From Aldrovandia affinis (Eukaryota > Chordata > Actinopteri > Notacanthiformes > Halosauridae): a stretch of 64,000 nucleotides of DNA. Below are positions 24,722 through 35,419 of this stretch, one piece after another. Every line of letters begins with the position of its first letter. Position 1 is the stretch's first letter. A program made the translations under genes and the position numbers. The stretch is from the NCBI GenBank assembly GCA_029706075.1, contig JAINUG010000149.1, positions 2,004,501 to 2,068,500 on the forward strand, written 5' to 3'. The notes beneath the pieces are model-generated. The model was given only the letters and a program-made list of their open reading frames with translations, made no database searches and was not told the origin of the DNA.

Positions 24722-27700
24722 ATATGTATAGAGTAATGTTCCTGTGTGTAGTATAGAGTAATGCCTATGTAATGCTTCTTGTATACAGGTTTATGAAACA
24801 GTCTGACAGTGCACATGTATAGCAGAACTCTTTGTAACTACAGAAGATGTGCACCTCAGTCAACTTCCAGGTGAGGTGAGCAGGTGGGAAAACACTCAGT
24901 ATGGCAGTTGAGAGCATGAGGGCGTCCATCGTGGAATCTAGATTCAGCAAAAGGCACATTCCACAAAATATTTTTTTATGGTCTTAAGAGAAACATTTTT
25001 ACGCTACATTCGGAGCTAGCGTATGAGAGATCTGTGACACTTTCACGCCTCAGCTGGTGGTCTCCAATGATGGTGTAAAGAGAAACATGACAAGCAATTA
25101 CGTCAGTAACTGGGTGTTTCTGACAACTGTCATGCCAGTATTTACATCTGGAGTAGTAATGTATTGATGATTTTGTGAGAGTATTATTTTTATCTGCATC
25201 ACAATATTGTGCAGCATTTTCTCAAATGCACACATTTATTTGAACTTGTGGATAAATGAATGAATGAATAGATATGAATAATGAATAAAGCTACTCTTCA
25301 TTGTCCGTGGCTGAATTCAAGGTGTATTGACAACATAATGATCCATTCATCCGTTCTGCGTATCACGAGAAAGCACTGGAAATTGTTAGCATTGAGCGCA
25401 ACACAATATACAGATAACGGGGTGGATTTACCTCTTAAGTGTAAGAAATTATGATGAATAAATTCTGAATTGGGCCATTTTGTCGTTTAGCTAGCTAACT
25501 TGACAAGAAGAAAAAGAATGAGAATGCTGCAGAGTGAGACAATGATGAGAACACCCTGGGATCATATTGCTAATGGATTAGTCAGATAGTTCACATGCCT
25601 GAGTAATATAACTCAAAACTGTCACTGCTACTGTTACCCGCCCCTCGTAGGTCATGCCCTCGCTGTTCGCGCATATGTGTGGCTGAAGTGGGGTGGAATA
25701 GGTTGTCTCCACCTTACATTTGTTGACGCTGTAAAGGGAAATGCGGTGTTGGAACAGATTCGGTGCAAGGCAGATCCAGAAACACCTTTATACTATGTGT
25801 AAAGATGGACATAAACAGAGGCCATCTCGTTTTCTCTCTCTCTCTCTCTCTTTATTTCTCTCAGGACCAAGATAAGGAGTATGTGGGCTTTGCTACGCTG
25901 CCAAACCAGGTGCACCGGAAGTCTGTTAAGAAGGGGTTCGACTTCACGCTGATGGTAGCAGGTAAGCCGAGACAGACATTTACAAGGTCTGGAGATTGAG
26001 CACTCGCCCCCAGAACACATCACACTGTTGGGCGATGATTTATGGCGTACAGGGCGAGATCAGCTGGCAGACTTGGAGCGCAAACCGCTGGGAGATAAAC
26101 TGGGAAGGTGGAAAGTGAAGTCGTGCAACTTGTGGGCCAGATATCCGTTTCGAGGGACGTTCATTCATTTTCAGTGGGCCGCAAGCTTTCCTTCATCTCG
26201 TTGAAGAAAGTCATTAATGAAACCTTTAAAAAATGCTTGGGGGTTGTTGTTTGAATTGTATGGAGATAAACAAATCATTTTATTAAGGCATCGGAAAATT
26301 CCATGATAAAATGTTTTTCCTATCTCCAAATAATTCAAACAACAGCCCCCAAGCATTTTTTAAAGGTAAGTGAACCTTTGGCTACTTAACCAGACAGCCT
26401 AACCTTACGTTACATTACATTACGTTGCAGGCATTTAGCAGACGCTCTTATCCAGAGAGACACAGTTTACATTTCTTTACATGCAATCCATTTATACACC
26501 TGGCTATTTACTGAAGCAATTCAAGTGCCTTTGCTCAAGGGTACAACGGCAGTGCCCCGCCTGGGAATTGAACTTGCAACCTTTACAAGCCCAGTTCCCT
26601 AACCATTATATTACACTACTGCCCTCTAGCGAACTAGCTAGCTAGTTAGCTAGCTTGCACTAGCTATCAATGTCTAAATTGGTTCAACAATGCATCTAGT
26701 TATATACAGAATAGGGCAACGGTACTAGGTAGCTGCCTGGGCTATCTAGCTAGCTAACTGGCCAGGCAGTCTAGCGAGTTTCTCTACTGTTTTACAGTAG
26801 AGAACGTCCATTGCCACTGTATTGTACTTGGTCATGACCAGGGGTGCACATAAGTGGTACGCCAGTACGCATTCACATCCTCAAACGTTAATTGCATACC
26901 AAGCAAGACGACAAACTTTGGAAACATACACAACTTTAAGTTTGATCAGTCCATCACTGGTAAGTATAATTAACTTAGTTAATTAACTCGCGTATGTTTC
27001 AAAAGTTTGGCGTCTTGCTTGGTGCGCAATTAACGTTTGAGGACGCGGAATGCGTACTGGCGTACCACTTATGTGCACCCCTAGTCATGACCCTTATGAT
27101 TTTTCAGAAGATGCATCAAATTTGAATGTTTAGGCCTCAACAGCTGGGAGACCGTGCTTTCTGTGTTTACAGTACGGAGCTGAGTATCTGGTGGGTCTAT
27201 AGAATCTGTGTTAACATTGAACTCTGTCATTTAGGCTTTAGCCCTTAACCCTGAGCTTAACCTCTAACCTGCTGCCTGGCAACCTCTCTGTCCTCTCTCT
27301 CTCTCTACCGAGAGTTGTCAATGCCTGGAACAGCTTGTCAGATCTGGGAGTAGAGGCTTAAACACTGGGGCTATTCAAGTCTAGGCTAGATGCAGTACTA
27401 GATACTCTTTAGATTAGGACATGACAAGCCTAGATGGGCTGAACGGCCCGTTCTCGTCATTATGTATTCTTGTTTTGATGTTCTTATGTTCCTCTCTGTG
27501 CTTGCAGGAGAGTCTGGTTTGGGGAAATCCACTTTGGTCAACAGCCTGTTCCTCACGGATCTCTACAAGGACAGGAAGCTGCTCAATGCTGAAGGTGTGG
27601 TTTTGTTTCACTGCTGTTCGTGTGTTGTGTCCATGTGCGCAGCTGTAAGTCTGCTGTTGTGTCTGTATGCGCAGCTCTGGTGTCCGTGTGCGCAGCTGTA

Positions 27701-28120
27701 AGTCTGCTGTTGTGTCTGTATGCGCAGCTCTAAGTCCTGTTGTGTCTGTATGCACAGCTGTGTGTCCAAGTCTGTCTGTATGCACAGCTCTTGTGTCCTG
27801 TATGCTGTAAGTCTGCTCTTGTGTCCATGTCCGTGTCCATGTCCGCAGCTGTAAGTCTGCTGTTGTGTCTGTATGCGCAGCTCTGGTGTCCATGTGCGTA
27901 GCTGCAAGTCCTAATCCTGTTTTGGTTGTCTGCGCAGAGAGGATCATGCAGACGGTGGAAATAACGAAGCACACGGTGGACATTGAGGAGAAGGGGGTGA
28001 AGCTCAAGTTAACAATTGTGGACACGCCTGGCTTTGGAGATGCTGTCAACAACACAGAGTGGTATTCTGGGTGGGGGGGTCTCACACATGGGGGGGGTGT
28101 ATAACACTTCATCAGGGCTG

Positions 28121-28160
<40 letters not shown>

Positions 28161-28204
28161 CAGTCCTCAGGGTTGGTGTGTGTGCACGTAACACTCTTCA
28201 GGGC

Positions 28205-28240
<36 letters not shown>

Positions 28241-28257
28241 ACACTGTCCTCAGGGAT

Positions 28258-28308
<51 letters not shown>

Positions 28309-28339
28309 TGTATGTATGTATGTAACACTGTCCTCAGGG

Positions 28340-28394
<55 letters not shown>

Positions 28395-29760
28395 ACACTC
28401 TCCTCAGGGCTGGTGTGTATGTGTGCAACCCTCTCCTCAGGACTGGTGTGTCTGTGTGTGTGTTTGTGCAGTTGGATGTCAGTGGCGGACTACATCGACC
28501 AGCAGTTTGAGCAGTACTTCAGAGACGAGAGTGGACTGAACCGGAAGAACATCCAGGACAATCGTGTGCACTGCTGCCTGTACTTCATCTCACCCTTCGG
28601 CCACGGGTACGAGGCGCCCTGCCCATTTCATTAGCCCTCAGAGGGAATGTGACTCAACTCTAGGGAAACACGGTGACACGTTGTGATTGGTGCACAAAAA
28701 TTGAGGCGTTACCGCAGACATTTACATTCGAGACAGCAAAAGAGTGCCATCTTTTGGACACATGAAGGTACTGACCGAGAAAAATACATTAAACTTTGAT
28801 AAGCATTTGCATTTATCTCTCACCCTGAGGACGTTGAGCCTGGCGGTGACCTCGTGCTTTAACTGGCAGTCAGGTGAGAGTGTGTGAGAGGTGGCATACC
28901 CGCCAGGTGTCAGGTGTTCATGTTACCTGTGGTCTATCAGGCTCCGCCCCCTGGACGTGGAGTTCATGAAGGCACTGCACGAGAAGGTGAATATCGTACC
29001 TGTTCTGGCCAAAGCCGACACCCTCACCCCATCTGAGGTCAAGAAGAAGAAACTGAAGGTGAGACCTGCACGAGTCATGCCTGCTTTACCTGCGAAGCTG
29101 TTTCACCTGTGAAGCTGTTTCATTTGTACCTTTACCACCCACGCTGCAGATCCAGGAGGAGATTGAACAGTATGGGATTAAAATCTACCAGTTTCCTGAC
29201 TGTGACTCTGATGAGGACGAGGAGTTTAAACAACAGGATCAGGAGCTGAAGGTTTATTATCGATTGAATCGAGTATAAGTTTGCTTATTTCATATTAGAT
29301 TCGCTTATTGCTTATTTAGCCTGTAGCTCCTTATTGTCATGTATTCCACTGTTCAGTGCCGTGGCTGTTTCCTCTCTCCAGGAAAGCATTCCCTTTGCTG
29401 TGATTGGCAGTAACACTGTGGTGGAGGCCAAAGGGAAGCGGGTTCGAGGGCGTCTGTACCCCTGGGGCATTGTGGAAGGTACCCTCTTAGTGTGTGAGAG
29501 AAAGAGTGCGCTGTGAGAGTATTGGTGTGTTGGCGGGTGTGTAACGCAGTGCTGCTGTGTTGGCAGTGGAGAACTCTGCACACTGTGACTTTGTGAAGCT
29601 GCGGAACATGCTGGTTCGCACACACATGCAGGACTTGAAGGACGTTACCCGGGAAACACACTACGAGAACTACCGGGCCCACTGCATCCAGAGCATGACC
29701 CGCATGGTGGTGAAGGAGCGCAATCGCAAGTAAGAGCTGGACCATCGTATACACACACAC

Positions 29761-29793
<33 letters not shown>

Positions 29794-29806
29794 CACACAC
29801 ATACCA

Positions 29807-29874
<68 letters not shown>

Positions 29875-32385
29875 ACACACACACGCATACATACACACAC
29901 ACACTCTGTAATCTCCTGTGTCTGTCTGTCTACAGTAAACTGACACGGGAGAGCGGGACAGACTTCCCCATCCCTGTGGTCCCGGGGGTGACAGACAGCG
30001 AGACAGAGAAACTGATCCGAGAGAAAGATGAAGAGGTACGGCACTCAGATCCAGAACCGGAGCAGGAACCAGAACCAGAACCACACTCAGAACCACACCT
30101 AGAATCACACCCTGAGCCACACCCAGAATCACACCCTGAGCCACATTTTGAGCCACATTTTGAGCCACACCCTAGCCCAGAGTCTAGCCCTGACCCAGAG
30201 ACCTCATGAGCCTACTAGCCATGCCCACCATGGTAGCACACAGCCAAACCCGCCTCTGCACTGTCACAAAGCCACGCCCCCACAGTACATTCATACCAGA
30301 CCCTCAGAGGCCATATGCTTGCCCTTGTCTGAGAAGAGAAGGCCAGGCTGTAGCCCTGGAGTCCCGACACACCTCCTGCTGGGAGAGCTGTTTATTGCAT
30401 CCACTCACTTGCAGAGTAAATATGTTTTGGGTCAAGCTCTCTATGGGGGCTCTGTGCTCTCTATGGGATCCTGTGCTCACTATGGGGGCTCTGTGCTCCC
30501 TAAGGGGTCCTGTACTCACTGTGGGGTCTCTGTGCTCTGTGCTCTCTATGGGATCCTGTGCTCACTGTGGGGGCTCTGTGCTCTCTGTGGGATCCTGTGC
30601 TCACTGTGGGGGCTCTGTGCTCTCTATGGGATCCTGTGCTCACTATGGGGGCTCTGTGCTCTCTGTGGGATCCTGTGCTCACTGTGGGGGCTCTGTGCTC
30701 ACCGTGGGGGCTCTGTGCTCTCTATGGGATCCTGTGCTCACTATGGGGGCTCTGTGCTCTCTATGGGATCCTGGACTCACTGTGGGGGCTCTGTGCTCTC
30801 TATGGGATCCTGGACTCACTGTGGGGGTCTGTGCTCTCTATGGGATCCTGGACTCACTATGGGAGCACTGTGCTCTCTATGGGAGCTCTGTGGGAGCTGT
30901 GGGAGCTCTGTGCTGTTTTTTATATACTTGGTTTTGTTTTTATTTATTATTTATTATTCATATTTATGTCTATTTCCTGTTATCTTATGGATTGTACGCT
31001 TTCATTAAAATACTTTAAACACAAGGCTGTCACCATAATTCCATAGCAGTTGTGTTATCTGTGTGTGATTGACACAGACCTGGTCCAAACGGAGCTCAGT
31101 GTTCACAAGCACAGTCCCCGCCCAGACAGTTCTGTGTAATTTACACACACACTGCCTTCCATTACAGCAGCACTGCTCATCTTTCTCACCATGTCATCAG
31201 CCTAATTCTTTTCCCAAATTATTATTTTACAATTAATACAAATATTGCTCAGTTTCACCACCATAGATAATACAGGTAACTGCCACAATAACATTTTGGT
31301 AACCAGGGGCCAGCCGGGCAGGGGGTTCATTGGAAAGGGGAGGGCTGGACCTACCCGACAGACATTTGCACCACTGCACCCCTTTTAAAGAATCCCTCCT
31401 TTACTGAAGTGTTTCTTTTATTTTGGCACTTACCTGTATATACAACATGTATCTATGGTTACTACAGCCAATGGGCTCTCCAGTTCCAAATCCCCTCAAA
31501 CGTCTCCATTAACCTGCATGTTAACACCCGTGGGCTGCTCTGTCTTTCTTAACAGGTGTTTGGGTTGTTTGCTTTAATAGAATGTCTTAACAGGTGTTTG
31601 GGTTGTTTGCTTTAATAGAACAATAGGAGTGAAGGTGCCTATATATAGAAAAGGCCCCACTTTACATTGCCCTAAAACCAGTGGCCCTAAAACCTACGTG
31701 AGTACAATGTCACTCCAGAGGTAGGTACAGTGTGACTTCTGCGTACATACACATTGTTACATAACACTTAATATTTTTTTAAACGATTTAAACCTTTGAA
31801 CATTTAACTTTTAATGAAGTTCATATCATGATTGTGGGGGAAATGGAGAAAATAGCTAGGTAGGACCTAAATTTGTAAGTGTATGAACTTATAATGTTGA
31901 TACTTAATTAGAAAACAACAGTCAAAATAGTCACAAAGAGGTTTTATAGTTTTAAGAACAATGTAATGTGTACATAAACAGTAGTTACACTGTACTTAAC
32001 CAACCACTGTAATTAAAGTGTAAATGCACAGGTGTTGGGGTCACTTAATGTAAAGTGGGGCCATCAAAATATATTTGTTTTCATAATTTACTTACAGATG
32101 CATTGTTCAACAAATTAGGTTTACAGACAACTGTTCAACTTCATTGATTAATTAGATGGTCAGTGGCGCCTGGAACAAGAGATTGGATCATTCAATAAGC
32201 CTCAGATATTAACTACAATATAATACTTCAGCTTATCTTAATGTGGGTAAAACAAGATTTCAAAACCAGCGCATATAACTACATGCTATAATCTACCTAA
32301 TGAGATCAGTATTCAGTTAATGAATGAAGAGTTCAGCTGGAGTGAACCCCAGTGTTCACAACACAACACATTACATACAACACCA

Positions 32386-32424
<39 letters not shown>

Positions 32425-33989
32425 AGTGGATATTACAGATTTGTCGCAGGGAAAATAATTCACACACTGGCACCAGACCGACCCAGGTTGTGCATCGGAA
32501 AATCTATTAAATATGGAGTTTTGCTTTATGGTTCAGTTTATAGCCAAACTTTTGTGTGTGGTTTACTGAACACATGCACAACAACACACACACAAACACC
32601 AACACAAAGACACACAACACCACACATATACACCACATATAATGCTATGTGCACTCTCTAAACAAAATACAGAATTGTTTACAATAATTACAAGATCAAA
32701 GTATATCGACAAAATGCATGCAAATATAGACAGTATAACAGTGCTGTGATGTAGACCCCCAGTATAACACTGCTGTGATGTAGACCCCCCAGTATGACAG
32801 TGCTGTGATGTAGACCCCCCCAGTATAACAGTGCTGTGATGTAGACCCCCAGTATAACACTGCTGTGATGTAGACCCCCCAGTATGGCAGTGCTGTGATG
32901 TAGACTTCCCAGTATGACAGTGCTGTGATGTAGACTTCCCAGTATGACAGTGCTGTGATGTAGACTTCCCAGTATGACAGTGCTGTGATGTAGACTTCCC
33001 AGTATGACAGTGCTGTGATGTAGACTTCCCAGTATGACAGTGCTGTGATGTAGACTTCCCAGTATGACAGTGCTGTGATGTAGACTTCCCAGTATGACAG
33101 TGATGTGATGTAGACTTCCCAGTATGACAGTGCTGTGATGTAGACACCCCAGTATGACGGTGTTGTGATGTAGACCTCCCAGTATGACAGTGTTGTGATG
33201 TAGACCCCCAGTATGACAGTGCTGTGATGTAGACTCCCCAGTATGACAGTGTTGTGATGTAGACCCCCAGTATGACACTGCTGTGATGTAGACCCCCAGT
33301 ATGACAGTGCTGTGATGTAGACCCCCCAGTATGGCAGTGCTGTGATGTAGACCTCCCAGTATGACAGTGCTGTGATGTAGACCCCCAGTATGGCAGACCC
33401 CCAGTATGTGCTGTGATGTAGACCCCCCAGTATAAGTGATGTGATGTAGACCCCCCAGTGCTGTGATGTAGACCCCCCAGTATGACAGTGATGTGATGTA
33501 GACCCCCCAGTATGACAGTGATGTGATGTAGACTCCCCAGTATGACAGTGTTGTGATGTAGACCCCCCAGTATGACGGTGCTGTGATGTAGACCTCCCCA
33601 GTATGACAGTGATGTGATGTAGACCCCCCAGTATGACCCCCAGTGCTGTGATGTAGACCCCCAGTATGACCCAGTGCTGTATGTATGACAGTGCTGTGAT
33701 GTAGACCCCCCAGTATGGCAGTGCTGTGATGTAGACCCCCCAGTATGACGGTGCTGTGATGTAGACCCCACAGTATGACACTGCTGTGATGTAGACCCCT
33801 TGAGTGCTGTGTGGTCGGTGCAGCTTATGGTCATTACTGTCTGCACGGTGTGACTTATGACCTTTAACTCTTTAATCAACGTCCGATTGTGACACATCTG
33901 TGTTCTTGTCTGATTCGCAGTTGCGACGCATGCAGGAGATGCTGCAGAAGATCCAGGAACAGATGCACACGCAGAGAGAGGCCTATTAA
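23051..33989 (+). CDS. septin4: Septin-4, spliced gene, 12 coding exons
   Basis: Filament-forming septin GTPase of the SEPT2 subgroup, acting at the cortex, cytokinetic ring and sperm annulus. Exons: 23051-23176, 24257-24498, 25865-25961, 27508-27594, 27938-28061, 28472-28606, 28941-29058, 29150-29251, 29382-29478, 29567-29729, 29936-30035, 33921-33989. All introns are GT-AG and all phases fit, apart from one +1 break in exon 2 (see 24330). With one base added there, the model gives 486 residues, against 478 in human septin-4. Visible motifs: the [13 protein letters not shown] segment before the core, the basic stretch HRKSVKK, P-loop GESGLGKST (about 156-164), G3 DTPGFGD (213-219), G4 AKAD (294-297), the septin unique element ending in the ESIPFAVIG and WGIVEVEN segments, and a short C-terminal coiled coil with [14 protein letters not shown]. 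That tail and the N-terminal DPYDS segment favour septin-4 over septin-5 or -2. The start is uncertain: the ATG at 23051 has a purine at -3 and G at +4, but it may be part of a splice acceptor (see 21265). Confidence 0.95.
23256..23470. repeat. Degenerate CCCCTCTGCC/AAACC repeat in septin-4 intron 1
   Basis: Roughly 18-21-base units such as GAAACCCTGCCTCT and GAAACTCCGCCCCTCTGCT, about ten copies. Confidence 0.75.
23876..24062. repeat. 22-bp minisatellite in septin-4 intron 1
   Basis: About eight copies of TCTCTAATACACCATCTCTG plus TG. Confidence 0.92.
24330..24341 (+). other. septin4: Reading-frame break at a 12-C run in septin-4 exon 2
   Basis: The upstream half of the exon ([20 protein letters not shown]) is open in the frame set by exon 1. 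The downstream half ([10 protein letters not shown] through [13 protein letters not shown]) is open in another frame that joins exon 3 correctly. The switch is needed at or near a run of twelve C. One more C, or two fewer, would make the exon continuous. A base-calling or assembly slip is the simplest reading; a real allele or an unrecognised splice is possible. Confidence 0.75.
24595..24716. repeat. GT microsatellite pair in septin-4 intron 2
   Basis: Two GT blocks, each followed by TATATGTATA(T/G)..ATAGAGTAATGTTCCTGTG. Confidence 0.9.
24730..25830. other. Septin-4 intron 2, unannotated part
   Basis: No exon or transposon recognised. A short TCTCTC tract precedes the acceptor at 25864. Confidence 0.5.
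26221..26368. repeat. Fold-back element in septin-4 intron
   Basis: The left arm ACCTTTAAAAAATGCTTGGG continuing GGTTGTTGTTTGAATT is mirrored at 26321-26366. Arms are about 46 bases with few mismatches and a loop of about 53 bases. Probably a MITE remnant. Confidence 0.8.
26405..26626 (-). mobile_element. V-SINE/UnaSINE-like SINE in septin-4 intron, antisense
   Basis: Nearly full-length copy. Read on the minus strand it begins with GGGCAGTAGTGTAATATAATG, carries the box B region GCAAGTTCAATTCCC, and ends with the L2-type tail GATAAGAGCGTCTGCTAAAT and TAATGTAATG repeats. It lies in the intron between 25961 and 27508. Confidence 0.85.
26627..26790. repeat. GCTAGCTAGTTAGC-rich palindromic stretch
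   Basis: CTAGCGAACTAGCTAGCTAG on the left and CTAGCTAGCTAACTGGCCAG with CTAGCGAG on the right form imperfect inverted ends. Similar GCTAGC-rich inverted ends occur at 100-255. Confidence 0.5.
26839..27083. mobile_element. hAT MITE in septin-4 intron
   Basis: Long inverted ends: GGGGTGCACATAAGTGGTAC with CGCCAGTACGCATTC, mirrored at 27040-27082. The 8-base duplication GTCATGAC flanks it at 26831-26838 and 27084-27091. The 245-base element is almost entirely palindromic, including AACGTTAATTG and CAAGCAAGACG arms. Confidence 0.88.
27620..27925 (+). repeat. Tandem repeat in septin-4 intron 4 with splice-like words
   Basis: Units of about 25-50 bases combine GCGCAGCTGTAAGTCTGC, TGTTGTGTCTGTAT and GCGCAGCTCTGGTGTCC. 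GCGCAG is the same word as the real acceptor at 27937. Confidence 0.85.
28090..28470 (+). repeat. GT microsatellites alternating with AACACTCTCCTCAGGG in septin-4 intron 5
   Basis: Seven copies of a (C)TC(C)TCAGGGCTGG-like word are separated by GT runs of up to 50 bases, filling the intron up to the acceptor at 28471. Confidence 0.9.
29748..29905. repeat. (CA)n microsatellite in septin-4 intron 10
   Basis: About 155 bases of CA with few interruptions, filling most of the intron between 29729 and 29936. Confidence 0.95.
30438..30915 (+). repeat. 39-bp minisatellite in septin-4 intron 11
   Basis: Tandem units of GGCTCTGTGCTCTCTATGGG followed by ATCCTGTGCTCACTATGGG, period 39 bases, about 11 copies, some truncated. 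Because 39 is divisible by three, several frames stay open and create artificial ORFs of about 270-286 codons. It would be the 3' UTR of the read-through transcript. Confidence 0.9.
31004..31009 (+). terminator. Poly(A) signal ATTAAA in septin-4 intron 11
   Basis: ATTAAA follows a T-rich stretch after the 39-bp minisatellite and lies about 800 bases after the read-through stop at 30209. It could terminate the alternative septin-4 transcript. Only the hexamer is visible. Confidence 0.3.
31030..31650. other. Septin-4 intron 11, unannotated part
   Basis: Contains a perfect tandem duplication, about 38 bases, of GTCTTAACAGGTGTTTGGG and GTTGTTTGCTTTAATAGAA (31548-31621). Otherwise unique. Confidence 0.6.
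31653..32062. mobile_element. Palindromic-ended element in septin-4 last intron
   Basis: GGCCCCACTTTACATT at the left end is exactly inverted at the right (AATGTAAAGTGGGGCC). 410 bases, AT-rich, non-coding. Fish DNA transposons with this terminus are familiar, but I cannot assign the superfamily. Confidence 0.75.
32387..32421. repeat. (CA)n microsatellite
   Basis: About 35 bases of CA in septin-4 intron 11. Confidence 0.9.
32735..33805. repeat. 30-bp minisatellite, about 36 copies, in septin-4 intron 11
   Basis: Unit AGTATGACAGTGCTGTGATG plus TAGACTTCCC. Units at 32889-33128 are almost identical and exactly 30 bases; the edges use CCCCC in place of TTCCC and drift in length. It ends about 115 bases before the last septin-4 exon. 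Confidence 0.95.
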
Positions 33990-34974
33990 CCCCGCCTCCT
34001 CCCACAGTCTGCCTCCCTGACTGGCCACTCCCACAGCCTGCCCACTGCACTTCCAAAACTCATCTTTGGAGAGGAACCGCTCAGAAAAGACTCTGCAAAA
34101 CACCCCCAAGATGACCTTTGACCTCTAGAGCATTTCCTGCCCTGCATGGCTGTCGTGTTCCTATGGGCGTGGTCCCCTTGAATGAAGGTGGGCTCTGCTC
34201 TGACATCATGGCCCGGGCCACACCTGGCACCTCCTGTAATGATGTAATGATGTCCTGTTGCTCCTTGTGGTCTGTGGCCATGTGACGTGTCATGTGACAT
34301 TTGGTCTTCCGTTCAGACAGTACAGACAGTCCTGCCACACTAGTACTCCCGCTGGCCTTTTCCTGTACAGAGGAGGTCAGCAGTGAGGCAGGATGCTTCT
34401 GGGCACGTGCAGCTTTAAGAGATTCCTTGGCAGCGGTTTGATAGACAGGTGAGGCTGGGAGAGGGAGGTCAGGGCAGCACCAGGCTCACTGCTGTGGAGA
34501 GTGTCACTTATTCCCATCACATCCCACACATATAGAATATGCCAATAGATGCTTAAAATAAACAGATACAATGAAAACAAATGTTTTTCTAAAAGATGCT
34601 ATTTTGTGTGTAAACTTCTTTTTGTTATTCTGTATAATAACATGTATGTTATGTCGTTTATTTGTGAATATTCTGCAGCGTGTGGTGAAAATTGGCTTTG
34701 TTTGGAACACGCGTGTTCTCGTGGAGCATATAAATGTGCCCTTGCCCACAGGATGTTTACATTTTTAGTTTGACCAACATTTCCTTGAAGTACTTCCTCA
34801 TTATTAATGTTTTTTTGGGGGGGGGTTTTAAATGGCTAAAAAACTTTTTACACTGAAGGGTGACCTTTCAAATAGAGTTCAGAGAGCCCGTTCCACAATT
34901 TACAAAATGTACAATGGACTGTTTCATTTCCCAGTTAATGATATCTGCCAGTAGTGGGACCAGGTGGTTGGTGA

Positions 34975-35415
34975 GTTCAGTGTTAGAGTTAGAGAGGGGT
35001 TAGGAGTAGGGATACAGGCGGTTGATGAGGTTAGGGTTAGGATTAGGGAGTAGGGGTTGGGATTAGAGGGTATGGTTAGGGAGTAGGGAGTAGGGGTTAG
35101 GGGTTAGAGGGTATGGTTAGGGAGTAGGGGTTGGGATTAGAGGGTATGGTTAGGGAGTAGGGGTTGGGGTTAGAGGGTATGGTTAGGGAGTAGGGGTTAG
35201 GGGTTAGAGGGTATGGTTAGGGAGTAGGGGTTGGGGTTAGAGGGTATGATTAGGGAGTAGGGGTTAGAGGGTATGGTTAGGGAGTAGGGAGTAGGGGTTA
35301 GGGGTTAGAGGGTATGGTTAGGGAGTAGGGGTTGGGGTTAGAGGGTATGGTTAGGGAGTCGGGGTTGGGGTTAGAGGGTATGGTTAGGATTGGGGAGTAG
35401 GGGTTGGGGGCAGGG
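34975..35415. repeat. 33-bp GGTTAGGG-rich minisatellite
   Basis: Unit GGTTAGGGAGTAGGGGTTGG plus GGTTAGAGGGTAT, about nine copies. It resembles telomeric TTAGGG but is not a pure telomere array. Confidence 0.9.
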
Positions 35416-35419
35416 ATAG

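Larger units (their letters stand above)
30036..31030 (+). other. septin4: Possible alternative 3' end of septin-4 (read-through of exon 11)
   Basis: If the donor at 30036 (GAAGAG|GTACGG) is not used, the septin frame stays open for 57 more codons and stops at TGA 30207-30209. The tail is acidic and repetitive, built of [19 protein letters not shown] and PHFEPH blocks, and ends SPDPETS. It would replace the normal 22-residue coiled-coil tail. An ATTAAA signal at 31004-31009 could end such a transcript. Mammalian septin-4 makes ARTS by intron retention with a different C-terminus, so there is a family precedent, although the position and sequence here differ. Confidence 0.45.

Noticed and set aside
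27414-28112. 232-codon minus-strand ORF
   Set aside because: Antisense to septin-4 exons 4-5 and made mainly of the intron 4 tandem repeat.
30148-31018. 286- and 270-codon + strand ORFs
   Set aside because: Produced by the 39-bp minisatellite; two overlapping frames are equally open.
32889-33128. CRISPR-like look of regular 30-bp units
   Set aside because: Units are contiguous with no spacers, in a vertebrate intron.
32563-34056. 497-codon minus-strand ORF, and nested 361- and 196-codon ORFs
   Set aside because: They lie almost wholly in the 30-bp minisatellite; a period divisible by three keeps frames open. The peptide is the repeat unit read over and over and overlaps the septin-4 last exon.
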